A DNA stretch of 10,978 nucleotides from an uncultured Eubacteriales bacterium (GTDB taxonomy: Bacteria > Bacillota > Clostridia > Oscillospirales > Oscillospiraceae). Positions 1 through 6,226 of the stretch are shown one piece after another (positions within the stretch are counted from its first letter, which is position 1; every line of letters starts with the position of its first letter). Under the pieces are notes generated by a model that was not told the origin of the DNA, did no database searches, and saw only the letters and a program-made list of their open reading frames with translations. The position numbers were made by a program, and so were the translations under genes. The stretch is taken from positions 1 through 10,978 of the forward strand of contig USEU01000062.1 of the NCBI GenBank assembly GCA_900553805.1, written 5' to 3'.

Positions 1-52
1 ACCCCCTCAGTCAGGCCGTTCGGCCTGCCAGCTCCCCCATCGGGGAGCCAAG
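1..52. repeat. Double-hairpin palindromic intergenic repeat
   Basis: Two perfect stem-loops stand side by side. The first pairs CAGGCC (12-17) with GGCCTG (22-27) around a GTTC loop. The second pairs GCTCCCC (31-37) with GGGGAGC (42-48) around a CATC loop. They are flanked by CCCCCTCAGT on the left and CCAAGG on the right. This matches my memory of a family of repeats scattered between genes in Oscillospiraceae, with the layout CCCTCAGTC, hairpin, AGCTCCCC, loop, GGGGAGCCAAGG; that family resemblance is recollection, not a search. It sits 8 bases beyond the stop of the minus-strand lipoprotein gene, so it may also serve as that gene's transcription end. The repeat may begin before the window. 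Confidence 0.6.
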
Positions 53-59
53 GGGCGGG

Positions 60-1013
60 TTACTTTTCCTCGTTCTCCTTGGCTTCCGCCTTCGCCTGCT
101 TTTTGGCCTTCTTTCTGCGGAGGCAGCGGCGGGTGAGGGCAGTCGCCAGCCAGGCCAGCAGGGCAATGACCAGCAGATAGGGCAGGTCGATGATGAGCCA
201 GGAGATAAAGTCGACGATGGCGTGGCCCAGGTCCACGATGCTGTCGCTCAGGCCGTCGGTGATCTTCTGCCAGAAGCCGCGCTGCTCGGCGGGGGTGTAT
301 TTCTCCACCTCGTTGACCCGCAGCTCCACGGTGGCGTAGTTCACCTGATTGTCATACAGGCGCAGGGTGGACGTATAGTTTTCCAGCTGGTAGCGTACCT
401 CGGTCAGGCGCTCTTCAATGTCCAGCAGGTCGCTCATGGTCTCGGCCTGCTCCATCAGCTCCAGCAGGCGGGCCTCCTCGGTTTTCAGCGCATTCAGGCG
501 GCCCTCGGTGTCGGTATAGCTCAGGGTGATGTCCTCCACCCGGCGGCTGGTGGATACCAGATTGGTCATGCCGGATACATCCTCCGCGAATTGGTCGACC
601 TGTTCGGCGGGCACCCGGATGGTCAGATAGGCGTAGCGGCTGCGGCCGGCGGTGGAGCTGCCGGTGATACTCTGGCTCTCCACATAGCCGTTCAGCTCCT
701 GGATTTTGGCGCTGAGCTGGGTCAGGGCCGCGTCCAGGTCCTCCGTCTCGGCGGTCAGATTCATGGTGATGACCCATTTGCGGTTTTCGGGCAGGGGAAT
801 GGCGCTTCCGGCGGCGGATTTGCCGCTGGCGTTCAGAGCGACGGGCATGGCGCTTTCAAACGAGATCTCGCCGGTATCGTCGTAGGAAATGTCATAGGCG
901 CTTTCGTAGCCGGTGCGCTGGGCGCTGGAGACGCTCTTCTGGGAGCAGGCAGCCAGGCTGCCAGCCAGCAGCGCGGCGGCGGTGACGCAGAGCAGTGTTT
1001 TCTTGATGTTCAT
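60..1013 (-). CDS. DUF4349 domain-containing membrane lipoprotein
   Basis: A 317-residue protein of unknown biochemical role, anchored to the outer face of the cytoplasmic membrane. Residues 1-22 are a lipoprotein signal peptide (MNIKKTLLCV start) ending in the lipobox LAAC, so Cys23 should carry the lipid. A low-complexity linker follows to about residue 76. Residues 77-235 carry the DUF4349 pattern: a beta strand set around RKWVITMNLT, then YLTIRVPAEQVDQF, then a charged helical stretch at about 168-215 likely to form a coiled coil, then NYATVELRV. Residues about 259-294 are hydrophobic, with one clear membrane span (about 274-294), followed by a Lys/Arg-rich tail to the end. The start at 1013 is chosen because AAGGAGG lies 7 bases upstream and the lipoprotein signal begins there; an in-frame ATG at 1169 would bury the signal peptide. 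The gene is divergent from tdk; I see no convincing promoter of its own. The family name is well supported, the function unknown. Confidence 0.88.
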   Translation of the reverse strand: MNIKKTLLCVTAAALLAGSLAACSQKSVSSAQRTGYESAYDISYDDTGEISFESAMPVALNASGKSAAGSAIPLPENRKWVITMNLTAETEDLDAALTQLSAKIQELNGYVESQSITGSSTAGRSRYAYLTIRVPAEQVDQFAEDVSGMTNLVSTSRRVEDITLSYTDTEGRLNALKTEEARLLELMEQAETMSDLLDIEERLTEVRYQLENYTSTLRLYDNQVNYATVELRVNEVEKYTPAEQRGFWQKITDGLSDSIVDLGHAIVDFISWLIIDLPYLLVIALLAWLATALTRRCLRRKKAKKQAKAEAKENEEK

Positions 1014-1108
1014 AGTGGTTCCTCCTTGTTGATGTAAGAATATCCGATTCGGTTTGAAATTTTGGTGGGGTCCTTTCACCCTGTATGTGGGATTTGCAAG
1101 AAAAAAGG

Positions 1109-1137
1109 TTGCAAACAGACGCCAAATTTTGTATAAT
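1109..1137 (+). promoter_or_regulatory. Sigma-A promoter of the tdk-deoC-deoD-deoB-cdd operon
   Basis: The -35 box TTGCAA (1109-1114) and the consensus -10 box TATAAT (1132-1137) are 17 bases apart. Transcription should begin near 1143-1145, leaving a leader of only about 20 bases before the tdk ribosome site. This position excludes the in-frame ATGs at 1085 and 1136 as tdk starts. A second TTGCAA lies at 1094-1099, 15 bases upstream; it could be chance or part of an operator. Confidence 0.8.
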
Positions 1138-1147
1138 GTTTTCTGAC

Positions 1148-1153
1148 AGGAGG
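1148..1153 (+). promoter_or_regulatory. Ribosome binding site deciding the TTG start of tdk
   Basis: AGGAGG is followed by nine bases and then TTG at 1163. Another in-frame TTG at 1157 is only three bases away, too close for efficient initiation. The 1163 start gives MAKLYFKYGAM, the usual beginning of this kinase family. Confidence 0.72.
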
Positions 1154-1162
1154 GGTTTGGCA

Positions 1163-1771
1163 TTGGCAAAGCTCTATTTTAAGTATGGCGCCATGGGTTC
1201 CAGCAAGACGGCCCAGGCGCTGATCACCAAATATAATTATGAGGAAAATGATCTGTCCGTCTGGCTGCTCAAGCCCAGCGCCGACACCCGGGACGGGCTG
1301 CACATCCTGCGCAGCCGGATCGGCCTGGAGGCGGAGGTGGAGGTCGTCTCGGCGCAGACGGACCTGGCGGAGCTGTTCCGCCGGGAGCGGCTGGGCAAAT
1401 GCGATGTGATCATTGTGGATGAATGCCAATTTTTGACCATGGAGCAGATCGACCAGCTCCGCTCCATCGTGGATGAATACAATATCCCTGTGATGTGCTT
1501 CGGCCTGCGCACGGATTTCCAGACCAAGCTCTTCCCCGGCAGCCACCGGCTGATGGAGGTGGCCGATACCATCCAGGAGATCAAGACCATCTGCGACTGC
1601 GGCGCGAAGGCCACGGTGAACGCCCGTATCGACGGCGAGGGCCATATCGTGACCCAGGGCGCGCAGGTGGTGCTGGGTGGCAACGACAGCTATATCGCCA
1701 TGTGCCACAAGTGCTATGTCCGGGGCATCCGGGAGCACCGGCGCATCCGGCTCCACGGCCATGCGCAGTGA
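1163..1771 (+). CDS. tdk: Thymidine kinase (type II)
   Basis: Phosphorylates thymidine (and deoxyuridine) to the monophosphate with ATP in the cytosol. The 202-residue length fits the type II family. The P-loop is GAMGSSKT (residues 9-16), with Lys15 and Thr16 for ATP phosphates; Ser14 replaces the glycine usually found before the lysine. The Walker B and catalytic region is VIIVDECQFL (83-91), with Glu87 as the expected base. Four cysteines, C144 and C146 (TICDCG) and C181 and C184 (MCHKC), fit the structural zinc site; the first pair is spaced C-x-C. The start is a TTG fixed by promoter and ribosome site; longer upstream forms would begin before the transcript. It is the first gene of the salvage operon, 76 bases before deoC. 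The family call is secure; the Gly-to-Ser change in the P-loop may be normal for this branch. Confidence 0.93.
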   Translation: MAKLYFKYGAMGSSKTAQALITKYNYEENDLSVWLLKPSADTRDGLHILRSRIGLEAEVEVVSAQTDLAELFRRERLGKCDVIIVDECQFLTMEQIDQLRSIVDEYNIPVMCFGLRTDFQTKLFPGSHRLMEVADTIQEIKTICDCGAKATVNARIDGEGHIVTQGAQVVLGGNDSYIAMCHKCYVRGIREHRRIRLHGHAQ

Positions 1772-1847
1772 GCCGGGATAAGCGCAAATACACGGGCGGA
1801 GCGGTCACGGACACTCCGCGAAAAACGGGATCAAAGGAGAACACACC

Positions 1848-2507
1848 ATGAAAATCGAAGAAATTCTTTCCAAATGCGACCATACCCTGCTGGCGCAGAC
1901 CGCCACCTGGGCCCAGATCAGGGCCATCTGTGACGATGGGATGAAGTACCACACCGCCTCGGTCTGCATCCCGGCCAGCTATGTGAAGCAGGCCAAGGAT
2001 TACGTGGGCGATAAGCTGGCCATCTGCACCGTGATCGGCTTCCCCAACGGCTACGACACCACCGCCGCCAAGTGCTTTATGGCCTCTGACGCGGTGGCCA
2101 ACGGGGCCGATGAAGTGGATATGGTCATCAACATCGGCTGGGCCAAGGACGGCCTGTTTGACCAGGTGCGCGATGAGATCGCCGCCGTGAAGAAGGCCTG
2201 CGGCGGCAAGCTCCTGAAGGTCATCATCGAGACCTGCCTGCTCACCGACGACGAGAAGATCGCCTTGTGCAAGGCCGTGTCCGACAGCGGCGCGGACTAC
2301 ATCAAGACCTCCACCGGCTTCAGCACGGCGGGCGCGACCTTCCACGATGTGGAGCTGTTCGCCGCCCACGTCGCTCCCCATGTGAAGATCAAGGCCGCCG
2401 GCGGCATCTCCAGTCTGGAGGATGCGGAGAAGTTTATCTCTCTGGGCGCGTCCCGCCTGGGCACCTCCCGGATCGTGAAGCTGGCCAAGGCCATGGAAGA
2501 AAACTGA
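1848..2507 (+). CDS. deoC: Deoxyribose-phosphate aldolase
   Basis: Cleaves 2-deoxyribose-5-phosphate to acetaldehyde and glyceraldehyde-3-phosphate, the last step of deoxynucleoside breakdown, through a Schiff base in a TIM barrel. The protein has 219 residues, the common bacterial length. Key residues are visible: Asp91 in EVDMVINIG, the Schiff-base lysine Lys153 in YIKTSTGF, and the second lysine Lys182 in IKAAGGI, matching the Asp/Lys/Lys set of the E. coli enzyme. The phosphate-binding GG (185-186) and LGTSR (204-208) follow. AAAGGAG at 1833-1839 stands 8 bases before ATG. The 76-base gap from tdk holds an imperfect hairpin but no evident promoter, so it is probably cotranscribed with tdk. 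The next gene starts 14 bases later. Confidence 0.96.
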   Translation: MKIEEILSKCDHTLLAQTATWAQIRAICDDGMKYHTASVCIPASYVKQAKDYVGDKLAICTVIGFPNGYDTTAAKCFMASDAVANGADEVDMVINIGWAKDGLFDQVRDEIAAVKKACGGKLLKVIIETCLLTDDEKIALCKAVSDSGADYIKTSTGFSTAGATFHDVELFAAHVAPHVKIKAAGGISSLEDAEKFISLGASRLGTSRIVKLAKAMEEN

Positions 2508-2521
2508 AAGGAGAAACTACT

Positions 2522-3268
2522 ATGCTGCACACACCTACCCCCCACATTTCCGCCAAGCCCGGCGATTTCGGCAAGACCGTGCTGATGCCCGGTGACCCGC
2601 TGCGCTCCAAATTCATTGCGGAGAATTTTCTGGAAAATCCCGTGCTGGTCAATAACGTCCGGGGCGTCCAGGGCTACACCGGCACCTATAAGGGCGTGAA
2701 GGTTTCCGTGATGGCCTCCGGCATGGGCATGCCCGCCATCGGCATCTATTCCCACGAGCTGTTCAACGGCTACGGCGTGGAGAACATCATCCGCGTCGGC
2801 TCCGCCGGCTCCATTCAGAAGGACGTCAAGCTCTATGATCTGGTCATCGGCCAGGGCGCCTGCACGGATTCCAATTTTGCCGCCCAGTTCCATCTGCCCG
2901 GCACCTTCGCCCCCATTGCCTCCTGGGAGCTGCTGCGCGAGGCGGTGAAGGCTGCCGAGGAAAACGGCGCGCGCTACCATGTGGGCAATCTGAATTCCTC
3001 CGATGTATTCTACGGCGACCACGTTGGCGTCCCCGAGGGGCTGGACAGCGTGTACGGCCTGCAAAAGATGGGCGTGCTGGCGCTGGAGATGGAGGCGGCC
3101 GCCCTGTATATGAACGCCGCCCGGTACGGCAAGCGGGCGCTGGCCATCTGCACCATCTCCGACTCCATCGTCACCGGCGAGGAGACCACCTCCGAGGAGC
3201 GCCAGACCGCCTTCACCACCATGATGCGGGTCGCGCTGGACGTGGCTGCCGCCATGGAAAGGAAATGA
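2522..3268 (+). CDS. deoD: Purine-nucleoside phosphorylase, DeoD type
   Basis: Splits purine ribo- and deoxyribonucleosides with phosphate to the free base and (deoxy)ribose-1-phosphate. The 248-residue protein is slightly longer than the 239 residues of E. coli DeoD. Signature pieces run in order: VLMPGDPLR (20-28) in the phosphate site, VMASGMGMP (63-71), IIRVGSAGS (89-97), [10 protein letters not shown] (187-196) which holds the ribose-binding Met/Glu pair, and CTISDS (210-215) where Asp214 is the expected acid that protonates the purine N7, as Asp204 does in E. coli. An AAAGGAG ribosome site at 2507-2513 begins at the last base of the deoC stop codon and precedes ATG by 8 bases. Only four bases separate it from deoB, so the two products, which act in sequence, are surely made from one transcript. 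Confidence 0.95.
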   Translation: MLHTPTPHISAKPGDFGKTVLMPGDPLRSKFIAENFLENPVLVNNVRGVQGYTGTYKGVKVSVMASGMGMPAIGIYSHELFNGYGVENIIRVGSAGSIQKDVKLYDLVIGQGACTDSNFAAQFHLPGTFAPIASWELLREAVKAAEENGARYHVGNLNSSDVFYGDHVGVPEGLDSVYGLQKMGVLALEMEAAALYMNAARYGKRALAICTISDSIVTGEETTSEERQTAFTTMMRVALDVAAAMERK

Positions 3269-3272
3269 GAAA

Positions 3273-4439
3273 ATGAAGCGGATTTTTTTGATCGTCCTGG
3301 ATTCCTGCGGCGTTGGCGCAGCGCCGGACAGCGAAGCGTTCGGAGACATCGGGGTGAACACCCTGCGCTCCTGCGCCGCATCGAAAAAATTCTCCATCCC
3401 CAATCTGATCCGTGCGGGCCTGGGAAACATGGACGGCATCGACTATCTGCCCAAGGAGCCGCACCCCACCGCCGCCCTGGCCCGGCTCCAGGAGGCCTCC
3501 ATGGGCAAGGACACCACCATCGGTCACTGGGAGATCGCGGGCATCGTCTCGCCCAATCCCCTGCCCACCTATCCCCAGGGCTTCCCCCCGGAGGTACTGG
3601 AGGAATTTGAGAAGGCCACCGGCCGGGGCGTGCTGTGCAACCTGCCCTATTCCGGCACCGAGGTCATCCGAGACTACGGCGATGAGCAGAAGAAAACCGG
3701 CAAGTGGATCGTGTACACCTCCGCCGACTCCGTGTTCCAGGTGGCGGCCAACGAGGCCTGGATCCCGCTGGAGGAGCTGTATGACGCGTGCCGCAAGGCC
3801 AGGAAGATCCTCCAGGGCAAGCACGGCGTGGGCCGCGTCATTGCCCGCCCCTACGTGGGTGAGGATAAGGACAGCTTCCGCCGCACCGCCAACCGGCATG
3901 ACTTCTCTCTGGAGCCGCCGGCCCAGACCATGCTGGACGCCATCAAGGCCGCCGGGCTGGATACCCTGGCGGTGGGCAAGATCTTCGATATCTTCGCCGG
4001 CCGGGGCACCACAGACCATGTGTTCAACCAGTCCAACGCCGACGGCATGCAGCACACCGTGGACTACGCCGCAAGGGATTTCCACGGCCTGTGCTTTGTG
4101 AACCTGGTGGACTTTGATATGCAGTTCGGCCATCGCCGGGATGTGGACGGCTACGCCAACGCCCTGACGGAGTTCGACACCTGGCTGGGCAAGTTCCTGC
4201 CCACCCTGGGCAAGGAGGATATGGTGATGATCACCGCCGACCATGGCTGCGACCCCGCCTACACCGCTACCACCGACCACACCCGGGAGTATGTCCCTCT
4301 GGTGGTGCTGGGCCAGCAGGTGCGCCCCGTGAACCTGGGCACCCGCAGAAGCTTTGCGGATATCGCCGCCACCATTACGGACATTCTGGGCGTTCCCTTT
4401 GAAACGCCGGGCAAGAGCTTTGCTGGCGAAATTCTGTGA
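3273..4439 (+). CDS. deoB: Phosphopentomutase
   Basis: Interconverts (deoxy)ribose-1-phosphate and 5-phosphate, linking DeoD to DeoC. It belongs to the alkaline phosphatase superfamily of two-manganese enzymes and has 388 residues, near the usual 390. Metal and catalytic positions are in place: Asp10 in IVLDSCGVG, the phosphorylated threonine Thr81 in GKDTTIGHWEIAG (Thr85 in the B. cereus enzyme), Asp280 and His287 in VDFDMQFGH, Asp323 and His324 in TADHG, and His336 in TDHTREY. The small lid domain lies between about 90 and 210. ATG follows the deoD stop by four bases; the purine-rich AAAGGAAA at the end of deoD is its probable ribosome site, which suggests translational coupling. Confidence 0.96.
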   Translation: MKRIFLIVLDSCGVGAAPDSEAFGDIGVNTLRSCAASKKFSIPNLIRAGLGNMDGIDYLPKEPHPTAALARLQEASMGKDTTIGHWEIAGIVSPNPLPTYPQGFPPEVLEEFEKATGRGVLCNLPYSGTEVIRDYGDEQKKTGKWIVYTSADSVFQVAANEAWIPLEELYDACRKARKILQGKHGVGRVIARPYVGEDKDSFRRTANRHDFSLEPPAQTMLDAIKAAGLDTLAVGKIFDIFAGRGTTDHVFNQSNADGMQHTVDYAARDFHGLCFVNLVDFDMQFGHRRDVDGYANALTEFDTWLGKFLPTLGKEDMVMITADHGCDPAYTATTDHTREYVPLVVLGQQVRPVNLGTRRSFADIAATITDILGVPFETPGKSFAGEIL

Positions 4440-4452
4440 TACGGAGGCAGCT

Positions 4453-4863
4453 ATGAAACCTGAGGAATTGAACGCATTGGCCGTGGAGGCCATGGGGCAT
4501 TCCTATTCCCCCTATTCCGGCTACAAGGTGGGCGCGGCGCTGCTGTGCGCCGACGGCACGGTGTACCAGGGCTGCAACATTGAGAACGCGGCCTTTACGC
4601 CCACGGTGTGCGCCGAGCGGACGGCCTTTTTCAAGGCGCTGTACGACGGCCACCGGGATTTTGCCGCCCTGTCCGTCTGCGGCGGCAAGGACGGTGTGCT
4701 CACGGGCAAATTCCCCCCCTGCGGCGTCTGCCGCCAGGTGATGCGGGAATTCTGCCCGGACGATTTCCCCATCTATCTGGTGGGGGCAGAGGGAAGCTAC
4801 GAGAAGGTCACCCTGGCAGAGCTGCTGCCCCACAGCTTCTCCGCCGCGACTCATATGAAGTGA
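4453..4863 (+). CDS. cdd: Cytidine deaminase
   Basis: Deaminates cytidine and deoxycytidine to uridine and deoxyuridine. The 136-residue protein is of the small homotetrameric type. It shows the substrate motif SGYKVGAAL (22-30) and NIENAAF (42-48), the zinc ligand and catalytic glutamate motif TVCAERTA (51-58; Cys53 and Glu55), and PPCGVCRQ (88-95; Cys90 and Cys93), giving three cysteine zinc ligands. The ATG at 4453 is chosen because GGAGG (4443-4447) lies five bases upstream and the protein then begins where the family begins; an in-frame ATG at 4354 lies inside deoB and is rejected. It is the last gene of the salvage operon. Its products need a pyrimidine nucleoside phosphorylase encoded elsewhere for catabolism, or a uridine kinase for reuse. 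Confidence 0.96.
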   Translation: MKPEELNALAVEAMGHSYSPYSGYKVGAALLCADGTVYQGCNIENAAFTPTVCAERTAFFKALYDGHRDFAALSVCGGKDGVLTGKFPPCGVCRQVMREFCPDDFPIYLVGAEGSYEKVTLAELLPHSFSAATHMK

Positions 4864-4878
4864 CAATATTTTAAATTT

Positions 4879-4907
4879 ACGGGTGCGCTGCATGGCGGCG
4901 CACCCGT
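4879..4907. terminator. Hairpin terminator between cdd and the convergent secreted-protein gene
   Basis: A perfect 10-bp stem pairs ACGGGTGCGC (4879-4888) with GCGCACCCGT (4898-4907); the inner bases can add three more pairs, leaving an ATG loop. It lies 15 bases after the cdd stop and 18 bases beyond the stop of the minus-strand gene, so it probably ends both transcripts. The U tract is weak on the plus side (ATTCTGTGTT) and AT-rich but broken on the minus side. Confidence 0.65.
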
Positions 4908-4925
4908 ATTCTGTGTTGGAAATGT

Positions 4926-5429
4926 TTATTTGGCGCAGTCGGCCAGAGTGGGATAGGCCTCGTCCACGATCTTTACCAGCCGCAGGAGATGCTCGCCCGC
5001 GAGCTCGCCGGAATCGGACATCCGCACAAAGATGACATCGGTCTGGGCGGTGACGGTATTGTCGGACTCGTCGCAGAAGAAGGAGGCGAATCGGTAGGTG
5101 GCGTTCAGATCATTGCAGACGGACAGGGCCTTGTTGAACTCGGTCTTGTGGTACTCAATGATGTTGTATACGTACATTGCCGCGCTTTCGTTGCCCTCAT
5201 AAAAAACGCACTTGACGCCAAAATCAAAATTGTTGCCCTCCAGCTCGATCCCGATGGTCTCGTAGCCGTCCTCATCCACGCCGTTGTAGTCGTAGACAAC
5301 GTCATTCGCCTCCAGCCAGGAGATGAAGCTCTTGGTGGTAGGGTAGGATGCGTTTGCCGCGGCGGAGGCCGCAGGCAGCAGGCACAGCAGCAGGCAGCAT
5401 ACAAGCAGGGAGGAAATCAGTTTTTTCAT
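4926..5429 (-). CDS. Small secreted protein, possibly YbjN-like
   Basis: A 167-residue exported protein I cannot name with certainty. Residues 1-24 form a strong signal peptide: MKK, then a long Leu/Cys/Val core, then ASA, with cleavage likely after residue 23 or 24; there is no lipobox. The mature part opens with a helix (TTKSFISWLEANDVVYDY), continues with strands around IGIELEGNNFDFGVKCVFY, then a helix with the phrase ALSVCNDLNATYRFASFF (101-118), then strands TVTAQTDVIFVRM and a final helix. The order, and the N-x-LN-x-x-YRF-like phrase before a strand, resemble the YbjN fold, which is related to type III secretion chaperone-like domains. YbjN proteins are normally cytosolic, so the signal peptide would be unusual. 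AAAGGAGA (5438-5445) stands eight bases before ATG. Several cysteines could form disulfides. The gene is real; the family is inference. Confidence 0.75.
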   Translation of the reverse strand: MKKLISSLLVCCLLLCLLPAASAAANASYPTTKSFISWLEANDVVYDYNGVDEDGYETIGIELEGNNFDFGVKCVFYEGNESAAMYVYNIIEYHKTEFNKALSVCNDLNATYRFASFFCDESDNTVTAQTDVIFVRMSDSGELAGEHLLRLVKIVDEAYPTLADCAK

Positions 5430-5451
5430 AGGGACAGTCTCCTTTCATTTT

Positions 5452-5488
5452 AAAAAAATACGATTCATCCGAATGGCCGGATCCGGCC
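5452..5488 (-). terminator. Possible terminator of the diguanylate cyclase remnant
   Basis: Read on the minus strand, a perfect 14-base palindrome (GGCCGGATCCGGCC, 5475-5488) is followed at once by a small ATTC/GAAT stem (5463-5474) and then by seven T residues (5452-5458). It lies 14 bases past the stop codon of the remnant gene. The stems are short, so strength is uncertain. The gap to the next minus gene is too small to hold an obvious separate promoter, so some readthrough may express that gene. Confidence 0.4.
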
Positions 5489-5502
5489 GCGGGAATGATG
5501 CT

Positions 5503-5782
5503 TTATACGGTTTGATGGCTTGCGCCCTCCGGCTCCCTGCGCACGTCGGGGCGGCGCAGCTCCTTGGCGGCGTAGAGCTTCTTGTCGGCCCGCGCATAAA
5601 AAGGATCTTTTTGCACCCGTGGGCCTCAATCAGGTGGGATACCATGTCGTACATGCCCTGCCGGTTGCCGGCGATAATGCTGTGGCAATTGGGCAGGTCC
5701 ACCTTTTCGGAGACCAGCACCAGCGGGCGGCTGTTGTACCGCCGATCATGATCCCGACGGAGCGCCGCTTCTTGAAATCCAT
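5503..5782 (-). pseudogene. Remnant of a diguanylate cyclase with LacI-type sensor domain
   Basis: Three pieces of one protein are readable in three frames. Piece A, from ATG at 5782 to about 5738, reads MDFKKRRSVGIMIGG, the start of a LacI/periplasmic-binding-type domain; GAGGTG lies just upstream as a ribosome site. Piece B, about 5744 to 5589 in another frame, reads RRYNSRPLVLVSEKVDLPN and later GNRQGMYDMVSHLIEAHGCK and KILFMRG, the middle of the same domain. Piece C, 5595 to the TAA at 5503 in the third frame, reads ARADKKLYAAKELRRPDVR, the last helix of a GGDEF domain (ADxxLYxAK). Intact proteins of this layout, as I recall them, need well over 400 residues, so the early sensor part and nearly all of the GGDEF domain are gone, including the catalytic motif. 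It cannot make cyclic di-GMP. The order of the pieces is that of the ancestor, pointing to two internal deletions. Confidence 0.8.
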
Positions 5783-5895
5783 GCCGTCACCTCGTGTATC
5801 TGTAAGCTTGGAAAGGAAAAAGCCGGATGCTTTCCGCGTTCGTCATAAAGTGCCAAAAGAAGGGCGCATTTCTACGTCGCTTTTCAGGTAACATT

Positions 5896-5904
5896 ACTAT
5901 AACA
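5896..5904 (-). promoter_or_regulatory. Extended -10 promoter of the remnant gene
   Basis: On the minus strand TGT followed by TATAGT forms an extended -10 element (TG-n-TATAGT). No good -35 box is seen 16-18 bases upstream (best is TGGCTT), which extended -10 promoters can tolerate. It would give a leader of roughly 105 bases before the ATG at 5782. It may still drive the downstream secreted-protein gene. Confidence 0.4.
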
Positions 5905-6040
5905 GATTTTTACGAAAAAAGCCAGTGTATTTTTCCCGATTTTTTAAAAAGGCGCTGTGTGTGCCGCATGGGCTGATTGCACATGGAAAATCCCGGCGGG
6001 AGTGGTTTTTTGTACCAATAATAGAATTCCACGCCGGCCG

Positions 6041-6069
6041 TTGACAAACCGTGGCGGGTGATGTAAAAT
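6041..6069 (+). promoter_or_regulatory. Sigma-A promoter of purA-purB-guaA
   Basis: A perfect -35 box TTGACA (6041-6046) and a near-perfect -10 box TAAAAT (6064-6069) are 17 bases apart. Transcription should start near 6076, giving a leader of about 150 bases before purA. No PurR-box-like CCGAAC palindrome is apparent around it. Confidence 0.82.
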
Positions 6070-6078
6070 TTCTATTTA

Positions 6079-6181
6079 GGGAAAGCCGCGCTCTTTTGCC
6101 GCATGCGCGGCCATTTCCCGGAAAAAGCCGAAAAAAAGATACCGTCAATGGCGGAAATGGCGGGCAGGCACCGCCCCGGCT
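6079..6181 (+). other. Structured 5' leader of purA
   Basis: Right after the predicted transcription start, GGGAAAGCCGCGC (6079-6091) can pair with GCGCGGC (6105-6111) and TTTCCC (6114-6119), 13 pairs with a two-base bulge and a 13-base loop. Then AGCCG (6126-6130) can pair with CGGCT (6177-6181), enclosing a small stem (6142-6145 with 6151-6154) and a clear one, GGCGG (6159-6163) with CCGCC (6171-6175). The second part would be a three-way junction. No U tract follows either element, so a plain attenuator is not obvious. I do not recognise a known riboswitch: the conserved bases of purine, ZTP and PRPP/ppGpp classes are not seen. This is a fold drawn by eye and may be incidental. Confidence 0.35.
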
Positions 6182-6226
6182 GAATGAAACGCATGGAAGC
6201 AACATTAAAATAAAGGTGAGTAAAAA

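Noticed and set aside
222..1037. Plus-strand 271-residue frame opposite the DUF4349 gene
   Set aside because: The minus strand has a ribosome site, lipoprotein signal and domain match; the plus frame is its shadow.
1014..1169. Longer N-terminus for the DUF4349 protein from ATG at 1169
   Set aside because: It would place 52 extra residues before a perfect lipoprotein signal and run across the divergent tdk promoter.
1796..1819. Hairpin GCGGAG/CTCCGC between tdk and deoC
   Set aside because: Six-bp stem with a 12-base loop and no following T run; too weak to call a terminator or regulator.
4354..4452. Longer N-terminus for cytidine deaminase from ATG at 4354
   Set aside because: It overlaps the deoB end out of frame and lacks a ribosome site; the ATG at 4453 has GGAGG at the right distance and the family length.
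5473..5891. Plus-strand frames across the cyclase remnant
   Set aside because: Composition is that of shadow frames; the recognisable protein motifs are on the minus strand.
5951..6006. Terminator-like TCCC-GGC-GGGA followed by a T run, plus strand
   Set aside because: Only a four-bp stem, four bases from the T run, and no plus-strand gene upstream to end.
6126..6181. Purine or ZTP riboswitch upstream of purA
   Set aside because: The fold is loosely similar, and CCGCC occurs, but the conserved core bases of these classes are not found.
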